From JAHEFU01 sp020440645 (GTDB lineage: Bacteria; 4484-113; JAFGCY01), in NCBI GenBank assembly GCA_020440645.1, contig JAGRNR010000009.1:1-64000 (forward strand): a DNA stretch of 64,000 nucleotides, given 5' to 3'. A program made the position numbers and the translations under genes. Under the pieces are notes generated by a model. That model was not told the DNA's origin. It saw only the letters and a program-made list of their open reading frames with translations, and did no database searches. Every line of letters starts with the position of its first letter. Position 1 is the stretch's first letter. This document shows, one piece after another, positions 1 to 9,261 of this stretch.

Positions 1-13
1 AGCTGTAACCCTC

Positions 14-1324
14 CTAAGGCAGCACCGTGATGCTCGGCTGGCTTTCGTTTGAGATGTCATGCCAGATCACCTCGCCTTCCATCGTCGTGAAGGATGTGAC
101 AACCACATCCGTCGCCTCCAGGAAAGACAGTGCATAGGTCCCCGGCTCGCTGCATTTCAGCTTCAGGTTGCACAGCACGCCACTGCCGAACTGCGGCGTG
201 AGCTTGGCTGCGGCCAGCGAGATCTCCATGTGCTGCATGCCGCTGCCCGGCCCCGGCACTTCCGCCAGCCAGCTGTCCGGGTAGCTCAGGAAGAAGGCGT
301 CGTCATCCGGCTGCAGTGCCCAGAAGCCGTCGATTGCCCATTTCTCCCCACCCGGTGCGCCGGTGTTGAAGCTGTCGGAAACATACTGCAGGCCGGTCGG
401 GAACTGCAGCGCCACGCGCGCTGTCACGGCCGCCTCGGACTGCGGGATCAGCCCGGTGCGGATCGAGACCGTGATTTCCTCGCCGGCGAACACCGTGCTC
501 TTCGAGGGGACGGCGTACAGGTGCAGCGGCTCATACTGCGTACCTGGCAGCACACTGTAGCTGAAGTCGTGGACCACCGTGCCGGCAGAGTTGGCAACGG
601 TCAGCGTGCCGCTGTACTCTCCGGGTATCAGCACGCTGAACTTCGGGTTGGCCAGGCTGGACTGCGTGATGGACAGCCCGCCGCCGAACTGCCAGCTGTA
701 GCTCTGGGCCGGGTCATCGGTGAAGCTGACGCGGAAGTCGTTGACAGTTCCGGCTGACATGGCCCGCGGGCTGACGCTCTTCACGAAGGGCGGCGCGCTG
801 CCGCCGGCCACCAGCCATTCCAGTTCGTCATAGCTCGTGCAGACCACCGCCACGAGGATCATTCCCGCCTGCCTGTGCTGTGGGCCGTACTGAAGCTGCT
901 CGCCATGGCCGAAATCCCAGCGGTTGGTCGAGAAGTTGGCAATCCCGAGGTAGGCCAGCTCCCGGTCGAAGCCCGGGTCGAACTGCACCGTCGGCTCTGC
1001 GCTGGAGGGCGGCACGTTCAGCCAGTACAGCGCATATGAGATCGGGTCGAACTTGGCCGGGATGAATCCCAGCCTGTCGCCGATCATGCCGACATTGCGA
1101 AACGGCAGGTCCTGCTCGAAATCAGTGGCCAGCTTGAGGTAGGCGCTCTGGGTTTCGGAGGGCAGCCTGATTGCTGAAGGTGCCGGCAGGTCCATCGCGG
1201 CAACTGCTTGCGGTCCGTCACCGGGATCTGGATTGACGTTCGCCCGGCTGCCGCAGGAAAGCACAAACAGGCAGGTTGCAAAGCCTGCCAGCCAAAGCAG
1301 CAAGGTCCGTTTCAGTCTGGACAT
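14..1324 (-). CDS. Lipoprotein with PKD-like and cohesin-like domains
   Basis: Predicted exported lipoprotein of 436 residues. The signal peptide ends in a lipobox (VLSC, Cys24), so lipid anchoring to a membrane is expected. Residues about 185-265 look like a PKD/Ig-like fold (YSWQFGG core followed by a strand ending TLTVANSAG). Residues about 275-436 resemble the cohesin/carbohydrate-binding beta-sandwich: a start like FAGEEITVSIRTG, a middle LQFPTGLQYVSDSF and an end GTYALSFLEATDVVV. Residues 30-185 have no recognised domain. The ATG at 1324 was preferred to an in-frame TTG at 1327 because GGGGAG lies just upstream. A dockerin-like hydrolase is encoded nearby at 3972-6671, so a cohesin-dockerin pairing is possible. 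That pairing is inference; the cohesin-like call rests on pattern only. Confidence 0.72.
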   Translation of the reverse strand: MSRLKRTLLLWLAGFATCLFVLSCGSRANVNPDPGDGPQAVAAMDLPAPSAIRLPSETQSAYLKLATDFEQDLPFRNVGMIGDRLGFIPAKFDPISYALYWLNVPPSSAEPTVQFDPGFDRELAYLGIANFSTNRWDFGHGEQLQYGPQHRQAGMILVAVVCTSYDELEWLVAGGSAPPFVKSVSPRAMSAGTVNDFRVSFTDDPAQSYSWQFGGGLSITQSSLANPKFSVLIPGEYSGTLTVANSAGTVVHDFSYSVLPGTQYEPLHLYAVPSKSTVFAGEEITVSIRTGLIPQSEAAVTARVALQFPTGLQYVSDSFNTGAPGGEKWAIDGFWALQPDDDAFFLSYPDSWLAEVPGPGSGMQHMEISLAAAKLTPQFGSGVLCNLKLKCSEPGTYALSFLEATDVVVTSFTTMEGEVIWHDISNESQPSITVLP

Positions 1325-1407
1325 CAAACTCCCCAGTCCAGCTTAACCAGACGCAGGGGAAATTACAAGTCCCGCTCAGTTTCCCGGACCCTGGCCAGAA
1401 CGCTTCC

Positions 1408-2637
1408 TCAGCCCCCTGCGCGAGTCCGCTCAGCCATGGTGATGCGGTCCAGCCCCGGGCTGTCCTCAAGGTAGATGCTGCGGCTCGGGAAGGCGAAGCC
1501 GGCACCGATGCTGTCCATCGCACGGCGCACCTTCAGCAGCAGGCCCTCCTTGATCGCCATGTAGCGGGGCATGTCTGTTGTATCCGCGAACACATTGATC
1601 AGGATGTCCTGCGATGATGCGCCGAACTGGTCGAAGTGCACCCAGCCCATGTCACGCACGAGGCCCTCATGCGTCCGGCAGATCTCTCGGATCTCGGCCA
1701 GCGCCCGTTCCAGCATCTCAGCGTCGTGGCTGTAGAGCAGTCCGACGGCGAAGCGGATGTTGCGCATCGGGCTTTCGGTGATGTTGATGATCTCCGTGTC
1801 GGCGATCGTCGCATTCGGCACGGTGACGATGTTCGAGTCCAGCTGGCGGATGCGCGTGGAGCGCACGCCGATCTTCTCCACGAAGCCCTCGGTGTCACCG
1901 ATGCGGATGAAGTCGCCCACCTTGTATGGCCGGTCGGCGAAGATCACCACTGTGCCGAAGATGTTGGCAATGCTGTTCTGGGCGGCGAACGCGAAGGCCA
2001 GGCCGCCGATCCCGAGCCCGGCCAGCAAGGCGCCGGCGTTGTAGCCCCAAATCTGGATCAGCAGCACCGCGGCGAACACACCGATCGTGATCTTCAGCGC
2101 ATCATTCAGGAGCGGCCTGAGCTGCTTGTACAGCTCATTGTGCTCCTTCGCGAAGCGCGTGCGCCCGATCAGGCGGATCTGCAGTGACAGCAGCGTGTAG
2201 ACCAGCTGGGAGGCGAACACCAGTGCGACGGTCATCCAGCCGCGCAGGGCGAAGATGTTCCAGTCCAGCGGCTTCTGCGGCAGGTTGAGCAGGGTCACGC
2301 CGACGAAGATCGCCAGCAGCAGCAGCACGTCGCCGATCAGCTTGAACACGATCGCTGCGAAGGGCCGCTGCTCCATCTCGCCCTCGTCGTCAACATCCAG
2401 CACCCGCGCCGCACCCTTCAGCAGCACGAGCCGCACCAGCAGCATCAGCAGCAGCAGGCCGATCACGATGGCAACGTTCGTCAGGCTGATCCCACCGGCG
2501 GCCGGGTCACTGAGCGGCAGCCAGTTCCCCATCCAGGACCGCAGGGCCTCTCCGTACTGGCTGATCGCCTCGCTGACGGCATTGATCGAGTCGGCAGCCA
2601 CATCAGGCGTGGCGCTCGTTGATTCCTGCTGCAGCAT
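1408..2637 (-). CDS. Small-conductance mechanosensitive channel (MscS family), copy A
   Basis: Inner-membrane channel of 409 residues that should open under membrane tension and release solutes on osmotic downshock. An N-terminal soluble stretch is followed by about four to five hydrophobic segments (from about residue 50). The family pore helix is clear (GLGIGGLAFAFAAQ), and the beta-domain motif follows (GFVEKIGVRSTRIR). The C-terminal domain ends without extra modules. At 409 residues it is longer than E. coli MscS (286) and fits the larger YnaI/YbdG-like class. Its ATG shares one base with the TGA of the upstream mscS copy B (TGATG), so the two are translationally coupled and may form mixed or co-regulated channels. 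The family call is secure; the tension threshold and any specific role cannot be read from sequence. Confidence 0.93.
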   Translation of the reverse strand: MLQQESTSATPDVAADSINAVSEAISQYGEALRSWMGNWLPLSDPAAGGISLTNVAIVIGLLLLMLLVRLVLLKGAARVLDVDDEGEMEQRPFAAIVFKLIGDVLLLLAIFVGVTLLNLPQKPLDWNIFALRGWMTVALVFASQLVYTLLSLQIRLIGRTRFAKEHNELYKQLRPLLNDALKITIGVFAAVLLIQIWGYNAGALLAGLGIGGLAFAFAAQNSIANIFGTVVIFADRPYKVGDFIRIGDTEGFVEKIGVRSTRIRQLDSNIVTVPNATIADTEIINITESPMRNIRFAVGLLYSHDAEMLERALAEIREICRTHEGLVRDMGWVHFDQFGASSQDILINVFADTTDMPRYMAIKEGLLLKVRRAMDSIGAGFAFPSRSIYLEDSPGLDRITMAERTRAGG

Positions 2638-3899
2638 CAGTCATCCTCCTTCGGTTTGGCTTCCTCCTTCTTGCCGCCACCCTTCTTCGGCGGAGCTGGA
2701 GGAGGTGCGGCCGGCCGCGGTTCAAGCTGGTACTCGACCTGCGTCGGGAAGGCGAACTCGAGGCCCATCCGGTTGAAGGTACGCTTGATGTCCAGCAGCA
2801 GCCCATGGCGGATGCGCATGAAGTCCTGGAAGTCATTGCTCTTCGTGAAGCACTGGATCAGGATGTCCTGGCTATAGGCATTGAACTCCGTGAACCAGGC
2901 CCAGAATGTCTCGGCCTCGATCTCCTCATTGGCGGAGATGATCTCCAGCACGGCGTCGATCGCCTGCTGGATTTCCTCCGGCGTAGTGTCGTACACCAGC
3001 CCGATCGTGAAGCGGATGCGGCGCTTGTTCATCGCCGCCAGGTTGTAGACCTTCTCGTTGGCAGCGGCCTTGTTCGGCACGCTGACCAGGGTGCGGTCGA
3101 ACATCCGGATGCGCGTGGAACGCACACCGATGTCCTCCACCATGCCCTCCACGCCATCGATGATCACGTGGTCGCCGACCTTGTACGGCCGGTCGCTCCA
3201 GACTACCATCGTGCCGAGGATGTTGGCGATGAAGTCCTGCGCAGCAAAGGCCACGGCCAGACCACCGATACCGACGCCTGCCAGCAGGGTGGTGGCGTTG
3301 TAGCCCCAGACCTGCACGCCGAAGATCACGGCGATGATGATCACCGCGACCCGCATCAGGTCACGTACCAGCGCCAGCAGTTGCAGCTGGTCATTGCGCC
3401 CGCTGGCACCGGCCCGATGTGCCAGGCTGCGGATGATGAACTCAACAGTCTTGACCAGCAGCCAGCCGGCGTAGGCCAGAGCGCAGCTCAGGTAGACCTG
3501 CCACAGCCACAGCTCCCAGTTGACCGGGCGCCGCGGCAGTTCGATCACGGCGAAGGCATAGAACAGCGCAAACAGCACTATCGCGGAGCTGAGATAGCGC
3601 ATCAGCAGCACCCAGATGCTGTTCTGCCAGTCGGCGGAGGAGTTCGGACTGATGCGATGCAGGACCCTGCCCACGACCCAGACGAGGAACCAGCGCAGGG
3701 CAAGGGCCAGGATGATGCCACCGATGCCGTACAGCAGTTCGGCCAGGTTCACACCGACGAATTCCGTTTCCGTGGTGGCCAGCGGGATTGTCTTGTTGAT
3801 CGTGCGGTGGAAGTCATCACCGAGTTCTCCGATCGACTTAGCAATCTCCTGCATCTGCGTGGATTTGAGCAGCATGGCCGCCATTGGAAGCATGTACAT
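2637..3899 (-). CDS. Small-conductance mechanosensitive channel (MscS family), copy B
   Basis: MscS-family channel of about 420 residues, first gene of a two-gene mscS operon. It has an N-terminal hydrophilic region, several hydrophobic segments from about residue 55, the pore signature GVGIGGLAVAFAAQ, and the beta-domain run GMVEDIGVRSTRIR. The C-terminus is unusual, with a low-complexity Pro/Lys tail (PAAPPPAPPKKGGGKKEE) ending in acidic residues, which could be a cytoplasmic docking tail. The start is uncertain. The ATG at 3899 was chosen; an in-frame GTG at 3923 has GAAGG directly abutting it with no spacer, and ATGs lie further in at 3893 and 3884. The stop overlaps the next mscS start by one base. 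Confidence 0.92.
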   Translation of the reverse strand: MYMLPMAAMLLKSTQMQEIAKSIGELGDDFHRTINKTIPLATTETEFVGVNLAELLYGIGGIILALALRWFLVWVVGRVLHRISPNSSADWQNSIWVLLMRYLSSAIVLFALFYAFAVIELPRRPVNWELWLWQVYLSCALAYAGWLLVKTVEFIIRSLAHRAGASGRNDQLQLLALVRDLMRVAVIIIAVIFGVQVWGYNATTLLAGVGIGGLAVAFAAQDFIANILGTMVVWSDRPYKVGDHVIIDGVEGMVEDIGVRSTRIRMFDRTLVSVPNKAAANEKVYNLAAMNKRRIRFTIGLVYDTTPEEIQQAIDAVLEIISANEEIEAETFWAWFTEFNAYSQDILIQCFTKSNDFQDFMRIRHGLLLDIKRTFNRMGLEFAFPTQVEYQLEPRPAAPPPAPPKKGGGKKEEAKPKEDD

Positions 3900-3971
3900 A
3901 TTATGCAATACCGGCGCGTACACCCTTCAATTGCGGACGGTTTGCCAATCAGCGGCCGGTGCTGGAAATGG

Positions 3972-6671
3972 CTACTGCACCACCGGCAGCAGCAGCGCGG
4001 ATGCCTGCTGCGGGCCGAAATAGACAGTGTTTTCCTGCACCACGTACTCGCCACCATCCACCCAGACCTCTCCCGTGCCGGGGTTCAGGTCCCAGCGCGC
4101 ATGGTTGCTCGATGTCAGCGCGAGGCGGATACGGTGCCCGCTGTTGAACACATAGCTCGTGCTCCACAGGTCGACCTCCACCTCCGTGCGCTCATCCGGC
4201 ACCAGCAGCACCGCCTCACTGAAGCCATTGCGGTAACGCAGGCGCAGGATGCCATCCAGCACAAGGATGCTGCGGCCGTCCGGGTACACATCGCTCAGGC
4301 GCACGGCCACATCCGTGTCCACCGCATCGCTGGCAATGAACAGGTTAGCCAGTACGCGCCCCGTGACCTCCAGCGGCTGTGCCAGCGGATCAGTCGTGAA
4401 CAGCAGGTTGTCACTGCGCCCTTCGATGCTGCGCTGGTCGAACATGCCCTTCGGTTCATACAGGTTGCGTCCGCCGACGGTCGGGGTCGGATCGGACGGG
4501 TCAAAGCTCCACTGCATCGTCTCCGGCTCCAGCGGTGCCTGCGTTGACAGGCTGCCGTCAGCATGCAGGTAGTAGCTGGCAACACTGTGGGGCACCGGCC
4601 AGTCGTCAGCGAACTGCCAGTCATTGCCGGGAGCTCCTTCCTCAGCGATGGCCCCCATGCGGTAGTAGGTCACGAAGGGCCGTTCCAGCAGCCCGGTGTC
4701 GGTGCCGAGCACGAAGTGGTCCATGAACATCGGGTAGGGGTAGTCCGGCGGCTTGATCGCATTCTCCGGGAACTCGATCTCACCCTGCTTCCTGTTGTAT
4801 TCGGTACCGTGGCCCCAGGGCCCCATCACCAGCCACTGCCGGCCGCGCGCGCCCTGCCCGCCCTGCTTCTGGCGGATGCTCCAGCTGTCAATCGTACCCT
4901 GGCTGAATGTGTCGAACCAGCCGCCGTAATGCATGCCGGGCACCTGCACGTCCGCCGCGGTGTTGGCAATGTTGAACTGCTCCCAGTATTCATCATACTC
5001 CGGGTGTGCGCGCCAGATCTCCAGGCTCTGCGGGTCAAAGCCCGCGATGTCAACCCACTGCTCCATCTGCATCTGGCGGAATGCTCCACCGACATAGACG
5101 AACTGGTGGTACATCGAGGCCGGGGCCACGCCGATGAACTGGCCCTTCAGGCCCTGCGGATGGTGCGGGGCTGAGTAGAGCTGGGTCATGCCTAGCATGC
5201 TGCCGCCGGTGCTGCCGATGCTGCCATTGCACCATTCCTGCGTGTTGAGCCAGTCAAATGTGTCAACGCCGTCGCGCGGCTCAAGCATGTCCTCCCCTTC
5301 CAGCGGGATGGACAGGTTGCCCTCGCTTTCATAGCGGCCACGCATGTCCTGTGTCACCAGTGCGTAGCCGGCATTGTTCATCTCCTCCGCCAGCGGCAGG
5401 TAGACCGAGGGGTCCTTGCCATAGGGTGTGCGGACCAGCATCACCGGCCAGGGCCCGCTGCCGGACTGCGGCAGGTAGACATGCGTTGACAGGCGGACTC
5501 CATCCGACATCCGCACCTTGTAGGCCGCAGGGCGCATCTGCTGCACCGGTTCCACATAGACCACGCGGCTCGCCACATTGGCAAGCCCATTGCCGTCAGT
5601 CACGCGCACGCTGACCCGCCAGGCCCCACTGCCGCCGAAACTGTGGTCCACCGTCGGCGTTGCTCCGGTGGCAGTCTCAAAACTGCCGTTGCCATCCAGG
5701 TCCCAGTCGTAGGCCGCGATCCCGGCCTCCGCACTGCTGCCGGATGCATCGAAGCGCCACTCACCGGGTGCCGCGAGGCTCAGTTCAGACGGCAGCTCGC
5801 TCCCGTCCAGCATCACACCCGGCCCACCGGCGGAGACACTGGCAGGATTGCCAGCATCCCCCGCTGTCCCGCTCAGTTCGTCAAAGGGCCGGACGCGGAA
5901 GCTGTACTGCCCGGCCTGTGGCACCTGCAGCTCGAAGTAATAGCGCACCGGCCGGTAGGGGTCCGCCACCTGGCTGCCCTCGGGGAAGGCGGCGCTGCGC
6001 CAGACCGTGAACGGCATGCTGTCGTCAACCGGGTTTGGCAACTGGCTGAAGCCGGACTCGCCGGGCTGCTGCCATTCAATGACATATGCGCTGATGCGGG
6101 AATGCCAGTTCTCCGCAATCACCTGCACGTCAGCTTCGGAGATGGTCCCGTCCCGGTTGGCATCAACCCGCGCCATCCGCCAGTTGGCAGCTCCACTGTC
6201 CGCCGGCGGGATGTCACGGCCCTGGTCATCCCACCAGTAGCCCTGCGGCCAGCCCTGCTCGCCGTGGTATACCCGCGGGTCACGGTAGTCGACGGACTTC
6301 GAGTGGTGCGCCTCGAGCGCGTCCAGGTCCGCCTTGTCAACGGTGCCGCTCAGGTCGGCGTCACCGGCCAGCACCTCCGTCCAGGACAGCAGCAGCGTAT
6401 AGCCCGAACCGTCAGCGCGGGTCTGCTCCGCCACCATGTCAAACACACTCGCATGCGGGGCCGTCGGCGCGGCATGCTCCACGGACAAGGGCTCCAGCCC
6501 CAGCCTCGAGAACTCCGCATCCAGCCGCGACTCAAGCTCGCGGCGGACATCGGGGGGTGTCGGGTCAGGCGTGTTGCCAACGGGGGCAGCGCTGCCGCCA
6601 CCGCAGGAGGCAGTTGCCAGGCACAGCAGTCCCGTGGCCAGCAGGCCAAGTCTGTATTTGTTTGCTTCCAT
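3972..6671 (-). CDS. Dockerin-containing CocE/NonD family (X-Pro peptidase-like) hydrolase lipoprotein
   Basis: Exported serine hydrolase of 899 residues. A lipobox (LATASCGG, Cys about 23) predicts a lipoprotein. At about residues 105-190 are two dockerin-like calcium loops (DADLSGTVDKADLDAL and DANRDGTISEADVQVI), separated by an unusually long linker. A PKD-like module sits at about 285-375 (YDWDLDGNGSFE). The alpha/beta hydrolase core follows at about 380-690: nucleophile region GSTGGSMLGMTQ (Ser about 490), GWFDTF for the acidic residue and GPWGHG for the histidine. The rest is the jelly-roll C-terminal domain typical of CocE/X-Pro dipeptidyl peptidases (DVYPDGRSILVLDG). Substrates in this family include esters, amides and proline peptides; the actual one is unknown. 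The dockerin-like part may bind the cohesin-like lipoprotein at 14-1324. Confidence 0.88.
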   Translation of the reverse strand: MEANKYRLGLLATGLLCLATASCGGGSAAPVGNTPDPTPPDVRRELESRLDAEFSRLGLEPLSVEHAAPTAPHASVFDMVAEQTRADGSGYTLLLSWTEVLAGDADLSGTVDKADLDALEAHHSKSVDYRDPRVYHGEQGWPQGYWWDDQGRDIPPADSGAANWRMARVDANRDGTISEADVQVIAENWHSRISAYVIEWQQPGESGFSQLPNPVDDSMPFTVWRSAAFPEGSQVADPYRPVRYYFELQVPQAGQYSFRVRPFDELSGTAGDAGNPASVSAGGPGVMLDGSELPSELSLAAPGEWRFDASGSSAEAGIAAYDWDLDGNGSFETATGATPTVDHSFGGSGAWRVSVRVTDGNGLANVASRVVYVEPVQQMRPAAYKVRMSDGVRLSTHVYLPQSGSGPWPVMLVRTPYGKDPSVYLPLAEEMNNAGYALVTQDMRGRYESEGNLSIPLEGEDMLEPRDGVDTFDWLNTQEWCNGSIGSTGGSMLGMTQLYSAPHHPQGLKGQFIGVAPASMYHQFVYVGGAFRQMQMEQWVDIAGFDPQSLEIWRAHPEYDEYWEQFNIANTAADVQVPGMHYGGWFDTFSQGTIDSWSIRQKQGGQGARGRQWLVMGPWGHGTEYNRKQGEIEFPENAIKPPDYPYPMFMDHFVLGTDTGLLERPFVTYYRMGAIAEEGAPGNDWQFADDWPVPHSVASYYLHADGSLSTQAPLEPETMQWSFDPSDPTPTVGGRNLYEPKGMFDQRSIEGRSDNLLFTTDPLAQPLEVTGRVLANLFIASDAVDTDVAVRLSDVYPDGRSILVLDGILRLRYRNGFSEAVLLVPDERTEVEVDLWSTSYVFNSGHRIRLALTSSNHARWDLNPGTGEVWVDGGEYVVQENTVYFGPQQASALLLPVVQ

Positions 6672-6718
6672 TCCGCTCGTCCAGCCTTCCGATCTATTCC
6701 GCCTGCCGGCGGGCCATC

Positions 6719-9013
6719 CTAGTCATCCATGCCCAGCAGCTTCACGGTCTCCCGCGGGCCGGGCACATTGAGCCCTGTTTCCAGCAGCACGGCGATGCAG
6801 TCAACACTGCCCCCGCGCAACGCCCGGGCCAGCAGCTCCTGCTGCCGCTCCGGCGAAAGCTCCGTTCCTTCCTGCCCGGCCAGTGCGGCCAGCAGGTCAC
6901 TGCGGTCAAGGTCGATGCAGCAGGCCATCGCGCCCAGCAGCGCATCCGGCGTTGACAATTCAGCCACCTGCGCGACCAGCTCGCGCTCAACCCCGGGCCA
7001 GCACACGATCGTGCCCAGCAGGTCCGGCAGCATGTCGTCCCGGCCGGTCCAGGCGTCCGACAGCCCCGGATGCTCCGGGTTGTAGATCGCCAGCAGCACC
7101 TTCAGCACCGCCTGGTTCTGGCGGGAGCGCTCGGCATCCGGCATGAGCTCCGTGCCGGCAGCCCGTCCCTGGGTGGCGAAGTAGTCCAGCCCGCGGCCGG
7201 GGTCGGCCCCGAGCTGCAGCAGGTAGCGTACGTTGTCAATCCGGCCGGCACTGCAGGCGCTCACAAGCGCCGTCATCCCGGCGGAGCTGCGGCGCTCGAC
7301 CGGCGTGCCGTAATCCAGCAGGGCCTGCAGGAAGCGGCGGTCCTCCAGCTTGGCGGCTTCCATCAGCGCCTGGTCCTGGGCCTCCTCCAGCCAGTGCTGG
7401 TCATGGGGCAGCACGCTGAACAGGAATTCCAGCAGGTCGAGGTTCTGGCGCTTGACGGCCACCGTCAGCGAACTGTCAACGGTCAGGTTCTCACTGATCA
7501 GCAGTTCCTGGTCAAAGAATGCCTTGCCTAGCTCGCTGTCCATTCCAAGCATTACAAGTGCCTGCATCAGCGGGGCCCGCCCGCTGGCAATCACCGCCTT
7601 GAGCGCAGCCTTGTTGCCAGCCTGCCCGGCCAGCAGCATGCCCTTCTCCAGTTCGCGGTTGGCCTGCTCTTCAGTCAGTCCGAGCTTCGCCACCGCATCA
7701 TTGAATTCGGCGACTCGGCCGAGGGCCACGAGTGCCACCGGCTGCGGGGACTGCGCCTTCGCCAGCCAGGCCGTTGCCAGTTCATCACGGCCGTTGAGGA
7801 TCGCGATGTGCAGCGCACTGCGGGACAGGAAGTTCTCATGCAGCGGGTCAATCCCGAGCTGGCTGAGCTCCTGCAGTTCCTTGTCACTGAGCAGGCCGTT
7901 GAGCAGCAGCAGGTTCAGTGCATTGTTGCCATCGCCGTCAGTGGCATTCAGGTCGAGACCCATGCGCCTCAGCATCTGGAAGTAGCGCAGGTCGTCAATT
8001 GCGGTGCAGACCGCGTATTCCTCGCCGGTCAGCTGGTCCAGTTCCTTCAGGCGCTCATCCAGCAGGCCCTTCAGCGCGCCTTCGCGTTGCAGCTTCTCCA
8101 GCAATTCAGTTGTGGTCATCGCAAGTGCACGGCGCGACAGTTCCAGCCGGGCGGCCCCGAGCAGCGGGGCTCGCATCTCCAGGCTGCGGCGCTGGCCACG
8201 GTAGGCCCGGCAGATGGAGACCAGTGGCTGGCGCGATCCGGCCGCGGCATAACGTGCCACATCGAAGCCATTGCTGCTGAGCAGCTTGAGCTTCGCCGCG
8301 TCCGACAGGCAGGCCCCGAGCAGTTCATCTCCGGCGGAGCTGTAGTCCCAGTGTGTGCCCGCTTCCAGCAGGCGACTGAGCTGCTCCGTACTGGCGACCG
8401 GCACGATCCGGCTTATGAATGCAGTCCATTCCGCCGGGTCCGTGCTGGGCTTGCCCACTTCGAGCAGGCGGCCGAGCAGCTCAGGGTCAATTCCTCCCGG
8501 CCGCTGCAGCATTTCGCCGGCCACGCCACTGCCGAGTAGCGCTCCACGCCCGGCCAGCAGTGCAGCCATGCCGTCGTTCCCGCTGTGCAGAGCACTGACC
8601 AGCAAGCGGTCCAGCCGCAGCTGTTCGAGGGTGCGGGGATAGGAATCAAGCAGCGTCTCCACCGCGTCCGCATTGTCCAGGACGACGGCGAGGCTAAGCA
8701 GGTCGGCCCCGAGCAGTTCAGTATCCGCAGTTACCGTTCCATTCAGGCAGTCCTCACGGAATGCCGGCGACCAGGCAAGGAAACCATCGAGCATGCTGCG
8801 CTCAGATGCGTCCAGATCCAGGCTTCCGGCACTGCCTATTTGCGCCTGCAGTACGTATGAGAGTCCATTGCCCCTGTCCGCGAGGTCGAGCTGGCCGATA
8901 TGGGCCACTTCGGACTGGGACTCGCTGTACTGCGCTGCCAGGGAATTGCCGGCAGCAATAATTACCATGACGCAGGAAAGCAGTAACATGCGCAAAATCG
9001 CATGTCTTTGCAT
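6719..9013 (-). CDS. Secreted ankyrin-repeat-like protein
   Basis: Large exported protein of 764 residues. From the ATG at 9013 it begins with a typical signal peptide (MQRHAILRMLLLSC, then AAGNSLAAQ with likely cleavage after Ala-Ala). A longer frame reaches 9112 but lacks signal-peptide character. The body is helical and Leu/Ala-rich, with scattered ankyrin-like units, clearest at SRSALHIAILNGRDELAT and GMTALVSACSAGRIDNVRYL. Other repeats are too diverged to count. Ankyrin repeats mediate protein binding; no enzymatic motif is visible. It lies 47 bases downstream of the CocE/NonD gene's start on the same strand, with its own 250-base upstream region. A second ankyrin-like secreted protein begins at 63069 and may be a distant paralogue. 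Confidence 0.75.
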   Translation of the reverse strand: MQRHAILRMLLLSCVMVIIAAGNSLAAQYSESQSEVAHIGQLDLADRGNGLSYVLQAQIGSAGSLDLDASERSMLDGFLAWSPAFREDCLNGTVTADTELLGADLLSLAVVLDNADAVETLLDSYPRTLEQLRLDRLLVSALHSGNDGMAALLAGRGALLGSGVAGEMLQRPGGIDPELLGRLLEVGKPSTDPAEWTAFISRIVPVASTEQLSRLLEAGTHWDYSSAGDELLGACLSDAAKLKLLSSNGFDVARYAAAGSRQPLVSICRAYRGQRRSLEMRAPLLGAARLELSRRALAMTTTELLEKLQREGALKGLLDERLKELDQLTGEEYAVCTAIDDLRYFQMLRRMGLDLNATDGDGNNALNLLLLNGLLSDKELQELSQLGIDPLHENFLSRSALHIAILNGRDELATAWLAKAQSPQPVALVALGRVAEFNDAVAKLGLTEEQANRELEKGMLLAGQAGNKAALKAVIASGRAPLMQALVMLGMDSELGKAFFDQELLISENLTVDSSLTVAVKRQNLDLLEFLFSVLPHDQHWLEEAQDQALMEAAKLEDRRFLQALLDYGTPVERRSSAGMTALVSACSAGRIDNVRYLLQLGADPGRGLDYFATQGRAAGTELMPDAERSRQNQAVLKVLLAIYNPEHPGLSDAWTGRDDMLPDLLGTIVCWPGVERELVAQVAELSTPDALLGAMACCIDLDRSDLLAALAGQEGTELSPERQQELLARALRGGSVDCIAVLLETGLNVPGPRETVKLLGMDD

Positions 9014-9261
9014 CACATCAGCATTATTACCGGAAATTCTAGGGATGAAACCTAATGCGCATTTACACCCGCCATGGATGTTGATTTTCCCAACATTTAA
9101 CTTCTGCCCCATCGCAAACCCGGAATTAACCGGTCTGATGAGAATGTAATGTGTCGAGCGCTGGTATGGTCTATTGGACCGTGTAACTCCCTTCCGGAGC
9201 TTTATCGCTAACAGGCATGCAATATGCCGTGGTGCTGATGCAACCTGCTCGTCAGGCTTGA
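9014..9261. other. Divergent intergenic region between ankyrin-like gene and unknown gene
   Basis: About 250 bases separating two divergent genes, less GC-rich than its surroundings, so both promoters should be here. A hairpin ATGTTG (9078-9083) / CAACAT (9091-9096) with a 7-base loop would lie in the leader of the minus-strand ankyrin-like gene. No convincing -35/-10 pair, riboswitch or tRNA was recognised. Confidence 0.4.

Noticed and set aside
2619..4547. Long plus-strand open frame (642 codons) opposite the mscS genes
   Set aside because: It runs antisense to two clear MscS genes, has no domain or signal, and its His/Gln/Asp-rich composition is the usual reverse-strand shadow in GC-rich DNA.
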